From positions 248,001 to 312,000 of the forward strand of contig JAUICL010000001.1 of NCBI GenBank assembly GCA_030427905.1: DNA of 64,000 nucleotides, given 5' to 3'. The stretch is from Bacteroidia bacterium (lineage in GTDB: Bacteria; Bacteroidota; Bacteroidia; Flavobacteriales_D; Cryomorphaceae). Each line of letters starts with the position of its first letter. Position 1 is the stretch's first letter. Made by a program: the position numbers and the translations under genes. This document shows positions 34,960-49,900 of this stretch, piece after piece. The notes beneath the pieces are model-generated. The model was not told the origin of the DNA, made no database searches, and saw only the letters and a program-made list of their open reading frames with translations.

Positions 34960-37900
34960 TTATCGTAATAAGTTAATTCTACCTGTATAATCGAATGTTT
35001 CTCCTTCGAGCGTAGTGGCCACTACGGTGTAGACATAGACACCAACCGGCATCTGTTTACCACCGCTAGATCCATCCCATCCAAACTCCTGATCAGAAGT
35101 ACTGAATATCTCAGAACCCCATGCGTCGTAGATTTTGAAATCGAGCGCTATGAATGGTCCACCACGGACGTAGTACACATCGTTTACACCATCGCCATTT
35201 GGCGAGAAGCTATTCGGCAATCGCGGCGGCAGCGTGAGCTCACCACTTATCGACATGGTGGTCAAAGTGGAGTCTACACAGCCCGTTTCACCTTCTACCA
35301 CCAACTTCACGATATAGTTTCCTTCCAAATCGTAGGCGTAACTCGGATTCTGCAATCCACTCGAGCCTACTCCATCACCGAAATCCCAAGCCCATGAGAT
35401 CGCTCCCGTGGAGTTGTCGTCAAAGTCGACTTCGAAATTGATCGGAGCTGGATTCTGACTCGGACTAAAGCTCGCTTCTGGCCCTTCAACCACCGTCACA
35501 AACTGGGTAATGGTATCACTACATCCGATGCTGCTTTGTACCACGAGCTCAACGCTTGAATTTCCAGATTCATCAAAGACAAAGGTTGGATTCTGTTGAT
35601 TTGAAATCTCGCCTCCGAAATCCCATCTCCATCCGATGATCTCCCCAGCGAAAACTTTGGTTTGATCTGTGAATTGAACTGGAGAGCCAACACATGCAGG
35701 ATCGTAAGAGAAGGCAGCTTCAAGTGGATTAGAAATGGTGATTTCTACCACATCGCTTACTTCTGTACATCCAGCCAATGGCTGAGCCGTTAGGGTGAGC
35801 TGAACGCCTTCGTTTTGACCATCTACAATTCCGATGATGTACTCTGGGTCTATCTCATCAGCCGATGGCAGGAATACACCATCGCCAGCTGTACTCCACT
35901 CAAAGGATGAAGCATTCTCAACATTTCCATTCAAGGCTACCACACCAGCCGTTTCACAAACGAAATCATCTTCACCTGCATCAACTACCGGCGGCAGATT
36001 AATCTCGATTTGAACCGTGTCTGTGATAGCCGGACAAGCACCATTGTTGGTCGATGTCAACACTAAGGTAGCGCCACCAATCAAGATGTCGTTTTCACCA
36101 AACTGGTAGTTTGCGTCTAGCGTTCCAGCATCTGGATCGAATGTTCCAAAGGAAGTCGTAGACCACTCTCCTCCGTATCCATCGCCCGACACATCACCGT
36201 CGAGTTGGATACTTCCATCGATTGAACAAGCCACCATATCGAAACCAGCGTCCACGTCGGCCAACTCATTGAAGCTAACCACTACGTCAACGTCTATGCT
36301 TCCACACACTCCTTGCGAGGTCGCTTCAATATTGAGCAATGCTACACCAATACTGATCTCATTAGCCGATGGAATGTAAGTGACATTAGCCGACACGGCA
36401 TCTGGCGTGAAAGTACCCGAGCCATTCGTCGTCCAAAGGATATCATCGGCGTTTGAAACGTTCGCACTCAAAGGCACTTCAGTATCTACTTCACAGGCTT
36501 CGATCGCGGTGGCCACGTCGATTACTGGCAACAAGTCAAAGTTGACCGTCAGCGAATCTACCTGAGCCGGACAATTCACATTGCCGTTTGCATTCAGATA
36601 AATCTGGATCGAGCCTGCGTCGATATCAGCCTGAGTCGGAATATAGTTTGCATTCAAGTCGGTGTTATTCGGATCGAATGATCCACTTCCATTCGTCGAC
36701 CAGTTGTAAGAATTTGTACCGTCAACACTTCCCGATAGCGCTACCACACCTGCATCTTCACAGAGATCCTGATCTGGACCAGCTATAGGAACTACTGCAT
36801 CAGAGAACGTGATCACCATTTGGTCCGAATCAGCTTCACAGTCTCCATTGTCTGAAGTTGTCAAAGTCAGCGTTACAGAACCGAGCAAGCTATCTGCTTC
36901 AGATGGGGTATACGTCGCAGTGATATCGGTATTGTTCGGGTTGAACGTACCAGAACCTGAAGAAGTCCAGAATCCACCACCTGCGTTGGAAATCGATCCG
37001 AGTAATTGAACCGGTTCGATCCCCGCACAAACCACAGCATCATCGCCTGCATCAGCTTCCGGCAATCCGAGCAATGTCAGGGTCAAGGTCGATGTCCCTT
37101 CATTACAGAGGACGCTTCCCGTAGAAGTCAAAGTCAGATCGACCACACCATTTGCATAGTCATTTGGCCCTGGTTCGTAGGTCGCGTTGAGTGCTGTGTT
37201 ATTTGGAATAAAGCTTCCATCACCACTAGTCGTCCAGACACCAGTGTTGGTTTCTCCACTCACCACTCCAGAAAGTTCAACTTCTGAAGTAGATTCACAC
37301 ACAACGATATCATCACCAGCAAAGACGAAGGCTGATGTTCCAAAGGTCAGTTCAAAGCTATCTTCTACTTGTGGACAGATTCCGTTGTTGGTAGAAGTCA
37401 AAGTAATGTTCACAAGCCCACCGTCTATATCGTCTTGAGTGAATTGGTAGACCGCATTCAAGTCTGAGTCGGATGGAATGAAACTACCCGTTCCATCTGT
37501 AGACCATACTCCAGTGGTACTTCCATTCTCAACCGAACCGAAGAGCTGAACCTGGCCAGCATCCACACATACTTCCTGATCTTCTCCGGCATCTATCAGG
37601 ATACCATTGCTCAATGCGATGAACATCGTGTCGGTCACTGCAAAACAGTCGCCCATATCGATCGATGTAAGCACGAGACTAACACCACCCTGGTCTATAT
37701 CGTTTTGACTGGCTACATAGAAAGTATTCAAGTTGTTTGGATTCTGGAATGTTCCAGATCCCAATGTAGACCAAACACCTCCGCCAGCGTAGAGCACTTC
37801 ACCGTCAACTTCGAACGGCACCACAAACCCACATGCTTCCTGATCTGGGCCTGCATCCACTTCAGGAGCAGGAAGGAATGAGATTGTCATCATATCCGTA

Positions 37901-40900
37901 GCGCCATTACATGAGTTCACACCGCTAAGCGTAATATCAACCGACCCGTTTAGGATATCGGCTTCGCTCGGCACGTAAGTCGTCGCGAGTACGTCATCAG
38001 AAGGAGCAAATGATCCCGATCCAGAAGTAGTCCAAAGGGCAATATCTGCACCTGTCAAGACTCCGTTGAGTTGAACTTCTGGGTTGTTGGCACAAGCAAA
38101 CTTGTCTTGACCGGCATCAGCTGTTCCTTGAGGGAATACATTGAGAAGAAGGGTGTCGCTAACTGGCAAACAGTTTCCGATGTCGGTAGCAGAAAGAACA
38201 ATCTCAATTACCTGAAGGTCTACATCAGCCGCCGACCATTGATAGGTCGCGTTCAGATCGTTCGGGCTTGGAACGAATGTACCCGTACCGTTGGTCGTCG
38301 TCCATACTCCGGTAGCCGAAGCACCCGACACGGAGCCATCCAGTAGAGCTCCTACTTCATCTGAACAAGTCGTAATATCCGTTCCAGCGTCTACTACTGG
38401 TTCTGGCGAATACGTGATCACCACATCATCGGCAGCGAGGTTACACGAGTTTACAGAGAATGTAAGGGTAACGCTACCTGCAAGAAGGTCGTCTTCACTT
38501 GGGGTGTATGTCACATCTGTTTCGTTTACGTCTGGCGCGAAAGTACCCGTACCAGAAGTAGACCAAGAACCTGAAGTAGCTGCTCCGCCAATTACACCAA
38601 CAAGGTCGGCAACGGGGTTGTTGATACACAGGGTTTGGTCTTCACCAGCATCAGCTACACCAGCTGGAAGGATGAACACCGTCATTTCGTCCATCACAGC
38701 GTTACAATTGCCGTTGTTGGTCGATGTAAGGGTCAGTGTCACTTCACCAATCAGCGAGTCGGCAGAAGAAATCAAGTAGTCAGCGTTCAAGTCGGAAGCA
38801 TTCGGAATGAAAGTTCCCGTTCCGCTCGTTGTCCAAACACCCTGTGATGTAGGTCCAGTAACTGTTCCTGAAAGTGGGGCCACCAGATCGTCAACACATG
38901 CGTAGTAATCTGCACCTGCTTCCACTTCAGGAGCCGGTGTAAATGTGATGAGCACTTGGTCGGTAGCAGGCAGACAGTCGCCGTTTCCAAAGGTAGTGAG
39001 CGTCAAGGTCACCGATCCATTCGCCAATTCAGTCTGCGAAGGTGTGTACTGCGCATTCATCGTGGTGTTGTCTGGGTTGTACGTACCAGCTCCACCACTC
39101 CAATTTGCTCCTTCGGCAACGGTAAACGATCCGTTAAGTTGAACGGTATTGTTATTCTCACAAGCCAAGATATCAAGTCCTGCATCGGCAGCTGGTGCTG
39201 GTGTGAAGGTGATCGTGATATCGTCTGTTTCAGGCAAACAGGTTCCATTTCCTTGACTCGTAAGGGTGAGCGTTACAAATCCATTTGAGATCTCAGCAGC
39301 GGTTGGCGAGTAAGTCGCATTTAGGCTGGTATTGCTCGGGGTGAATGTTCCAAGACCACCCGACCATTGTCCACCACTAGCAAACTGAACGGCACCACTC
39401 AAGTCAATGTCACTGTTGTTGGCACATACTTCGAAGTCGGCACCCGCGTCAACGATTGGCGCTGGGTTAATTGAAACAACCATCACATCACTAATGGCCG
39501 GACATGCACCTGTACCAGTTGTAGTCAACGTTAGCGTCGCTACACCATTCGCGATCTCCACATTCGATGGCGTATACATCGCGTTTGGATCCTGATCGGA
39601 TGGATCAAAGAATCCTTGACCACCAGACCATTCAACTCCGTCGGCATTCGTAAATGCACCTTCAAGTGTAACGGTAGGATTGTTTTCACAAGCAACCAGA
39701 TCAGCTCCTGCAGTCAGGGTCGGCTCTGGGTCGTAAGAGATGGTTACCTCATCACTCACAGGGGTACAATCGCCGTTGGATGTTGTGGTGAGTGTCAAGG
39801 TCACAGATCCGCTAGCTATCTCAGCAGCTGTTGGCGTGTAGACCGCAGTTGGGTCAAGCACATTCGGAGAGAATGTTCCATTTCCACCGCTCCACTGAAC
39901 GCCACCAGAGACGGTGAAGCTTCCTTCTAAGGTAGCCGCCGGTGTAGCTGCACAAAGCGTTTGATCTTCACCCGCATCCACAGTTGGTGCTGGGGTGAAG
40001 GTTACCTCTATTTGATCAGACACATCTATACACCCAGCGTCGTTGGTTGTGGTTAATGTAAACACAACCGATCCAGAAACGATCTCTGCTAACGTCGGTG
40101 TATAAGTTGGAGTTGGGTCGGTATTAGATGGATCGTAAGTACCCAATCCACCAGACCACTGCACTCCAGTAGCGTTTTGAGATGAACCAGAAAGTTGGAA
40201 TGTCGCGCTGTTGGCGCAGACATCCATATCTGGGCCTGCATTCACCGTAGGCTCTGGCGTGATAGTGATCTCCATCTGGTCGGTTACGGCCAGGCAGTTT
40301 CCATTACCAGTCGTGGTAAGTGTCAATGTCACGGTTCCCGCTGCTATCTCGGCAGCAGATGGGGTGTAGACAGCATTAAGTGTATTGGCATCTGGAGAGA
40401 ATGTTCCAGAGCCGCCACTCCAGGTTCCACCAGTAGCCACTGTCACTCCACCATTCAAGTTGACGTCAACATTGTTGGCACATACCGTTTGATCTACTCC
40501 GGCGTTGGCAGTAGGCGCTGGGGTGAATGTGATTATCACATCATCAGATTCCGCCGTACACGATCCATTGCCTGTTGTAGTAAGTGTTAGTGTAACCGTT
40601 CCTGCATCGAGTTCTGTCTGATCTGGCGTGTACACCGCGTTCAGCGTATTGGCATTCGGTGAGAATGTTCCGAGACCACCACTCCAGGTTCCACCTGTAG
40701 CTACGGTTACAGCGCCTGCTAGAGCAACATCTGAATTGTTTGCACAAAGCGTTTGATCAACTCCTGCGTCAACAGTTGGAGCTGGGCCGAAGGTGTAAGT
40801 TACATTATCGTTGACAGGCAAACAGCTTCCATTTCCGGACGAAGTAAGCGTCAGCGTAATCGTACCTGCGGTGATCTCTCCTGCTGATGGCGTGTAAACC

Positions 40901-43900
40901 GCGTTGAGTGTATTTGCATCAGGAGTAAATGTTCCCGAACCACCGCTCCAAGTACCACCGGTAGCTCCGATAATTGAACCACCCAATGTGATATCTGCAT
41001 TGTTAGCGCAGTACTCCGATCCAGCTCCTGCATCTACGATGGCGGCATCGATGATCGAAATCGTCATTTGGTCGGCAACAGGGCTACATGTTCCGTTTCC
41101 AGTGGTCGTCAAAGTCAGTGTTACCGTTCCTGCAGCGATCTCTCCTGCAGAAGGCTCATACGTTGGGTTGAGAACCGTAGCGTCAGGGGTGAATGTTCCC
41201 GTACCACCACTCCATATTCCACCTGTAGCGATAGTAACAGATCCGTTCAGAGAAACGACAGCATTGTTTTCACATACCGTTTGATCAGATCCCGCGCTAG
41301 CCGTTGGAGCCGGAGTAAAGTTGATCGTGATATTGTCTGAAGACTCAGCACAATCGCCATTTCCAGTAGTCGTCAATGTCAAGGTCACCGTTCCAGCAGC
41401 AATCTCTGTCGGATCTGGGGTGTAGGTTGCATTCAATGAGTTGGCGTTTGGAGCAAAAGTTCCAAGTCCACCGCTCCATGTTCCACCTGTAGCAATCGTA
41501 ACAGATCCGCTAAGCGAAACATCGGCATTGTTCGAACACAAGACTTGATCAGGACCTGCATCGGCCGTAGTTGATGGACCGAATGTGAAGGTCACATTGT
41601 CAGCGACTGCTGTACATGTTCCATTTCCTGTGGATGTCAAGGTCAGAGTTAAGCTTCCAGATGAGATTTCACCAGCCGATGGTGTGTAGACCGCATCCAA
41701 GGTATTGGCATCGGGCGTAAATGTACCAGAACCACCACTCCAGGTTCCGCCCGTAGCTCCAGTCACAGAGCCACCCAAGTCGATGTTCGGGTTGTTTGAA
41801 CATACTTCAAAGCCAACACCTGCATCCACTATCGGTGCAGGGATAATGGTGATGGTCAAATCATCCGAAACCGGGCTACAATTTCCGTTCCCAGCCGTTG
41901 TCAAAGTAAGTGTTACCGTTCCCGCCGCAATCTCAGCAGCAGAGGGCTGATAGGTCGGGTTCAGGGCATTGGCATCAGGAGTAAAGATTCCATTTCCACC
42001 ACTCCATGTTCCACCTGTCGCGATCGTCACTGATCCATTCAGAGAGACAAGTGAATTGTTTTCACAAACCGTTTGGTCAGACCCTGCACTAGCTGTTGGA
42101 GCTGGTGTGAAGTTGATGGTTACGTTATCACTCTCCGGATTACAGTCGCCGTTTCCAGTTGTAGTAAGGGTCAGTGTCACCGTTCCAGCCGTGATCTCAG
42201 AAGGTGCTGGGGTGTAAACGGCGTTCAATGTGTTGGCATCTGGTGAGAAGGTTCCCAAACCACCACTCCATGTTCCGCCTGTGGCTACCGTTACGGCACC
42301 GGCTAGTGTAATGTCTGCGTTGTTGGCACAAAGTGTTTGATCTACTCCGGCGCTTGCCGTTGGCGAAGGTCCGAATGTATAGGTCACGTTGTCGGTTACA
42401 GGCGTACAGTTTCCATTTCCTGTTGATGTCAAGGTCAGAGTTACAGACCCGTTGGCAATCTCCCCTGCCGATGGTGTGTAAACCGCATTGAGGGTATTGG
42501 CATCTGGTGTGAATGTACCCGAACCACCACTCCAAGTTCCACCTGTTCCACCAGTCACAGAACCACTGAGAGTCAGGTCGGCATTATTTGAACACACTTC
42601 TTCGCCTACGCCAGCATCTACTACTGGAGCTGGTGTAATGGTAACGACCAAATCGTCAGATACAGGGCTACAGTTTCCGTTGCCAGAAGTGGTCAATGTC
42701 AAAGTTACCGTACCAGCAGCGATCTCAGCCGCAGTTGGTGTATATGTTGGGTTCAATGTATTGGCGTCGGGTGAGAAGGTTCCTGCACCACCACTCCACG
42801 TTCCACCAGTTGCGATAGAAACAGATCCGTTCAGCGATACTTCAGCATTGTTCTCACACACCGTTTGATCAGATCCCGCACTAGCCGTAGGCGCTGGTGT
42901 GAAATTGATTGTCATCTGATCTTGAGTTGGCAAACAGTCGCCATTACCGGTTGTAGTCAGAGTCAAGGTGACTGTACCAGCTGTGATCTCTGAAGCATCA
43001 GGTGTGTAGGTAGCGTTCAGGGCATTTGCGTTCGGTGTAAATGTCCCGAGCCCACCACTCCAGGTACCGCCTGTAGCGATGGTTACCGATCCATTGAGTG
43101 TTACATCAGCATTGTTTGCACAGCGTGTCTGATCTGTACCGGCATCAGCAGTAGGAGCCGGACCGAAGGTGTAGGTAACATTGTCGGTTTCTGCGAGACA
43201 GTCACCGTTTCCAGTTGATGTTAGTGTCAACGTGATTGACCCATTCGCTATCTCAGAAGCACTTGGGGTATATACGGCGTCTAATGCGTTAGCATTTGGT
43301 GTGAACGTTCCCGATCCACCACTCCATGCACCACCAGTAGCGTTAGCCACCGATCCATTGAGCGATATAGCAGGGTTATTCTCACAGACTTCTGTTCCAG
43401 TTCCCGCATCTACAACCGGAGCTGGAGAAATGGTAATCGTCATCTGGTCTGTTACAGCCAGACAGTTTCCATTGCCAGTCGTAGTCAGGGTCAAGGTTAC
43501 TGTTCCAGCGGCTATTTCAGCAGGCGATGGCGTGTAAACCGCACCAAGCGTTGTATTGTTCGGGTTGAACACCCCGTTACCACCGGTCCAGATTCCACTT
43601 GAAACAACGGTCACCTGTCCGTTCAAGTTTACGTTAGGATCGTTGGCACAAACTTCCTGATCAATACCTGCATTGGCTGTAGGAGCTGGTGTGAAAATCA
43701 GATCTACCGTATCAGATTCAGGGAGACAATCGCCGTTTCCTGTTGTTGTCAAAATCAGAGTGAGCGATCCATTTGCAATTTCAGCAGCAGTCGGTGTGTA
43801 GGTCGCGTTGAGCGTATTGGCATTAGGCGAGAATGTACCTGCACCACCACCCCATGTTGCTCCAGAAGCTACCGTGATAGCTCCATTTAGCGAAGCGTCG

Positions 43901-46900
43901 GCATTGTTGGCACAAAGCGTGATATTGGAACCAGCATCTACCGTAGGAGCTGGCGTAAAGTTATAGGTCACATTATCAGTCACTGCCGAGCAAAGTCCAT
44001 TTCCGGTAGAAGTCAAGGTCAGAGTTACCGATCCATTAGAAATCTCAGATGCACTTGGTGTATAAACAGCGTCGAGTGCATTGGCGTTTGGAGCAAAGCT
44101 TCCAGATCCACCACTCCAAGTACCGCCAGTCGCGACAGTCACCGATCCATTCAGATCAATTTCCGCATTGTTGGCACAGAAGGTTGCGCCTGTCCCTGCA
44201 TCTACAGTTGGCGCAGGCGTGATGGTGATCTCAATCTGATCAGTCTCCGCATTACAGTTTCCGTTTCCAGTTGTTGTCAAAGTCAAGGTTACCGTTCCTG
44301 CGGCAATCTCACCAAGGCTTGGCGTGTATGTCGCAAAAAGCGAATTGGCGTTCGGACTAAAGGTCCCGAATCCACCACTCCATGTTCCACCTGTTGCTAC
44401 CGTCACCGATCCAGTCAAGTTTACGTTTGGATTGTTGGCACATACCGTTTGGTCAACACCCGCATTGGCAGTTGGTGATGGTGTGAAAGTCAATTCTACA
44501 TCATCCGACTCTGGCAAACAGTTGCCGTTTCCAGTTGTGGTAACAGTAAGCGTTACTGAGCCTGCAGTAAGTTCAGCGGCCGTTGGGGTGTACGTCGGAC
44601 TTAAAGCGTTTGCACTTGGCGAGAAAGTTCCCGCTCCACCAGACCATGTCACTCCACCTGCGCCCGTTAAGGTAGCGCTCAATGAAGCTTCTGAATTGTT
44701 TTCACAAAGTACTTGGTCGACTCCTGCATCGATAGTTGGAGCTGGGCTGAAAGTATAAGTTACATTGTCTGTCACAGCCAGGCAGTCGCCATTTCCTGTT
44801 GAAGTCAACGTAAGGGTCACCGTTCCCGCTGTGATCTCCCCTGCGCTAGGTGTGTAAACTGCATTTAATGTATTTACATCTGGAGTGAAGGTTCCATTTC
44901 CACCACTCCAAACTCCACCCGTTGCGATTGATACAGATCCGTTCAAGGTGATGTCGGCATTGTTTGCACAATAATCTGCTCCTGTGCCCGCATCAACAAC
45001 TGGGGCTGGTGTGATTGTGATTTCGATTTGGTCGGTAACAGGATTACAGTTTCCGTTTCCGTTAGTGGTAAGTGTCAAGGTCACTGAACCTGCTGCAATC
45101 TCACCCAGGGATGGGGTGTATGTCGCGAAGAGTGAATTGGCATCTGGACTGAATGTTCCAAATCCACCACTCCAGGTTCCACCAGTAGCAATACTCACCG
45201 AGCCGCTTAAGTTGACTTCTGGATCGTTTGCACAAACAGTTTGATCTACTCCAGCGTTAGCCGTTGGGCCAGGGGTAAATGTTAATTCAATATCATCTGT
45301 TACGGCCGTACAATTTCCATTGCCCGTACTAGTCAAGGTCAGCGTCAAAGACCCGGCTGCAAGTTCCGCTGCTGTAGGCGTATATGTCGCGTTGAGTGTG
45401 TTGGCATTCGGAGAGAATGTTCCAGCACCGCCGCTCCATACGCCACCTGTTGCAATGGTCACGCTTCCGCTGAGCGAAACATCAGCGTTATTCTCACACA
45501 GTGTTTGGTTCGCTCCTGCATCTACTGTTGGCGCAGGTCCGAAAGTGTAGGTCACATTGTCTGTAACAGCGAGACAGTTTCCATTTCCGGTAGAAGTCAA
45601 AGTCAGGGTTACCGATCCCGAAGAGATCTCTCCAAGCGTCGGGGTATAAACGGCATTTAAGGTATTGGCATCCGGGGTGAACGTTCCACCTCCACCTGAC
45701 CAGGTTCCACCAGTAGCTACTGTTACTGATCCGTTCAAAGAAATGTCAGGGCTATTGGCACAAAGCTCCATTCCAACGCCCGCATCTACAACTGGCGACG
45801 GAGTAATGGTGATCTCCATTTGATCTGAGACTGCATTACAATTGTCGTTTCCGGTTGTGGTCAGCGTAAGTGTAACTGTACCCGCAGCTATTTCAGCAAC
45901 AGAAGGCGTGTAAACAGCTCCAAGCGTTGTGTTGTTCGGGCTGAAAGATCCAGCTCCACCACTCCATACACCACCTGTAGCGATGGTAACACCACCGGCA
46001 AGTACCACTTCTGGATCATTGGCACAAACTTCTTGATCTACACCAGCGTTGGCGGTTGGAGAAGGCGTGAATGTGATCTCTATATCGTCTGACTCCGCAT
46101 TACAAGAACCATTTCCTGTAGTAGTCAGTGTAAGAGTCAAAGAACCTGATGCAATCTCAGCTGCAGTTGGGGTGTACGTGGCATTCAAGGCGTTTGCACT
46201 TGGACTGAAAGTTCCGGCTCCACCACTCCAAACTCCACCACTTGCTATGGTAACTGATCCACCGAGTGAAACGGCTGCGTTGTTGGTACACACATCTTGA
46301 TCAGCTCCCGCACTTACCGTCGGGCTCGGGCTGAACGTGAACGTCACTTGGTCGGTCACGGCAGCACAATCGCCATTACCTGTTGAAGTTAATGTCAGCG
46401 TGATGCTTCCGAGTGCGATCTCACCCGCAGAAGGGGTGTAGACAGCATTAAGCGTATTGGCGTTTGGGGTAAACGTACCCGATCCACCGCTCCAGCTTCC
46501 ACCAGTGGCAACTGAAACAGATCCATTCAGTGTTATATCAGCGTTATTGGCACAGTAATCGGCATCGGCACCAGCATTCACTACTGGAGCAGGGGTTATC
46601 GTAATTTCAATATCATCGCTTACGGCATTACAAGTTCCGTTTCCAGTCGTGGTCAAAGTCAATGTTACAGTACCAGCAGCTATCTCCGCATTTGAAGGGG
46701 TGTAAACTGCTCCGAGTGTCGTATTGTTTGGAGTGAAGACTCCATTTCCACCACTCCAGGTACCACCTGTTGCAACGGTTACTTGTCCGTTCAAATCAAC
46801 GTCAGGGTTGTTTGCACATACCGTTTCATCAACACCGGCATTGGCTGTTGGAGAGGGGCCAAATGTGATCAGCACATTATCCGTAACTGGATTACAATCA

Positions 46901-49900
46901 CCATTTCCTGTTGTGGTGAGCGTAAGGGTTAATGTCCCGGCAGCGATCTCCGCTGCAGTAGGTGTGTATATGGCGTTGAGTGCGTTGGCATTTGGACTAA
47001 ATGTCCCAGCGCCACCACTCCAGGTACCGCCACTAGCTACGGTCACGCTACCAGCAAGGCTTACATCTGCATTATTCGAACAAACGGTTATATCTGTACC
47101 TGCATCAGCTGTAGGACCAGGTGTGAATGTGTAGGTCACGTTGTCCGTTACGGCTGTACAGTTACCGTTTCCTGTAGATGTGAGTGTCAAGGTTAATGTA
47201 CCACTAGCAATCTCACCGGCCGATGGCGTGTAGACTGCATCTAGTGTATTGGCATCTGGTGTGAAAGTCCCCGAGCCACCACTCCATGAACCACCCGTAG
47301 CTACAGAAACAGATCCATTCAATTCGATATCGGCATTGTTGGCACAGAAAGTAGCACCCGTACCAGCATCAACCGTTGGGGCAGGTGTAATCGTGATTTC
47401 GATATCGTCGGTCACAGCTACACAGTTTCCAATACCAGTTGTAGTCAGAGTCAAGGTGACTGTACCCGCAGCTATTTCACCAGCTGAAGGGGTGTAAGTC
47501 GCAAATAGGGAATTGGCATTTGGCGAGAAGGTTCCGAAACCTCCGCTCCACGTTCCACCTGTTGCGTTGGTCACAGACCCTGTCAAGTTTACGTTCGGAT
47601 TGTTCGCACATACCGATTGATCAACACCTGCGTTGGCTGTAGGGGCCGGTGTGAAGGTGAGCACCACATCATCTGACTCTGGCGAGCAGGTCCCGTTTCC
47701 TGTGGTAGTCAGTGTAAGTGTAACCGATCCTGCAGAGAGTTCCGCAGCAGTTGGAGTATACGTTACATTGAGTGAGTTGGCATTTGGACTAAAGGTACCT
47801 GCTCCACCACTCCATGTTGCTCCACCAGCTATGGTGATCGATCCACTCAAAGAAGCTTCTGCATTATTGGCACAAAGCGTTTGGTTTGCTCCAGCATCTA
47901 CTGTTGGGGCCGGGCTGAAGGTGTAAGTCACGTTATCCGCAACCGGAAGACAGTCCCCATTTCCAGTAGACGTTAGTGTAAGGGTAACCGTACCCGCGCT
48001 CAGTTCACCAACCGAAGGGGTATAAACCGCATTGAGGGTATTGACATCAGGTGTGAATGTTCCGTTTCCACCACTCCAGATACCACCACTAGCAACAGTC
48101 ACCGATCCATTTAGTGAAATGTCGGCATTGTTTTCACAAAGCACGCCGCCCGTACCGGCATCAACTGTTGGCGCAGGAGTAATCGTGATTTCGATTTGAT
48201 CTGTAACGGCAGTACAGTTTCCATTTCCTGTTGTAGTTAAAGTCAATGTCACAGATCCCGCAGCGATCTCTCCTAGCGATGGGGTGTAAGTTGCGAAGAG
48301 TGAGTTTGCGTTTGGACTAAACGATCCAAATCCACCACTCCACGTTCCACCTGTTGCGATGGTAACCGATCCACTTAGATTTACTTCGGCGTCGTTTCCA
48401 CAAACAGTTTGATCAACTCCAGCATTCGCCGTAGGTGCATCGGTAAAGGTGATCGTCATGTCATCGCTCTCCGCCAGACAATTTCCATTTCCGGTTGTGG
48501 TCAATGTTAAGGTTACTGAGCCTGCAGTCAATTCTGCTGCCGTTGGGGTATATGTCGCGTTTAGCGTATTGGCGTTAGGCGAGAATGTTCCTGCGCCACC
48601 ACTCCAGGTACCACCTGTAGCTACGGTCACCGATCCCGAAAGGGAGATGGACGCGTTGTTTTCACAGGCTACCTGATCTACACCAGCATTGACCGTAGGC
48701 GAGTCACCAAATGTATAAGTCACATTATCGGTCACAGCTAGACAGTCTCCATTGCCCGTAGAAGTCAAAGTAAGGGTTACCGTACCCGCAGCTATTTCAC
48801 CAAGAGTTGGTGTATAGACAGCATTCAAGGTATTCGGGTTTGGAGTGAAGGTTCCACCGCCGCCTGACCAAGTTCCACCAGTAGCTACTGTCACAGATCC
48901 ATTCAAAGAGATGTCGGGGTTATTTCCACAAACTTCAGAACCCGTACCGGCATCAACCACTGGAGCTGGTGTGATGGTAATGGTCATGTCGTTGCTCACA
49001 GCATTACACGTTCCATTGCCCGTAGATGTCAGCGTCAGGGTCACCGATCCAGCTGAAATTTCAGCAGCCGAAGGTGTGTAAACGGCACCAAGTGTGGTAT
49101 TGTTTGGTGAGAATGATCCACCACCACCTGACCAGATTCCGCCCGTAGCTACCGTTACTGAACCGTTAAGGTTCACAACGGGATCGTTGGCACAGACTGT
49201 TTGATCTACACCTGGGTTGACCGTAGGTGCTGGCGTGAAAGAAATCACGACATCATCGGTCACAGGCGTACATGATCCGTTTCCTGTCGTTGTCAATGTC
49301 AAGGTAACAGAGCCGTTGGAAATCTCCGTGGCTGTTGGGGTGTATGTAGCATTTAGCGCGTTGGCATTTGGGGTGAATGTTCCAGCACCACCACTCCATG
49401 CTCCGCCACCTGCTATGGTAACAGAACCGTTTAAGCTCGCACTCGGATTGTTTTCACAAACCACGATGTTGGCCCCGGCGTTTGCCGTAGGGGCTGGACT
49501 GAATGTATAGGTAACGTTGTCCGTTTCAACAGCACAATCGCCATTGCCTGTAGAAGTTAAAGTCAGCGTAACCGATCCATTTGCGATTTCGGTAGCGCTT
49601 GGCGAGTACACCGCGTTTAGTGTAGCTGCATCGGGGGTGAAAGTTCCAGAACCACCGCTCCAGGTACCACCAGAAGCAACCGTTACCGAACCGTTTAGAT
49701 TGATATCAGCATTATTGGCACAAAGCACTCCACCAGCTCCTGCTTCAACAATAGGTGCGGGTGTAATCGTGATTGTCATCTGGTCGTCAACTGCCAGACA
49801 GTTTCCGTTTCCAGTGGTCGTCAGCGTCAGGGTAACCGACCCTGCAGAGATTTCCGCAGCTGAAGGCGTATAAGATGCTCCGAGACTCGTATTGTTGGGA

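Noticed and set aside
42488-42868. Plus-strand open frames across the giant gene (this one and many others between 36 and 53 kb), rich in VPEPPLQVPPVA-like runs
   Set aside because: They are antisense readings of the 88-codon repeats and recur with the same period; no start context or family match, and the minus frame is continuous for 6182 codons.
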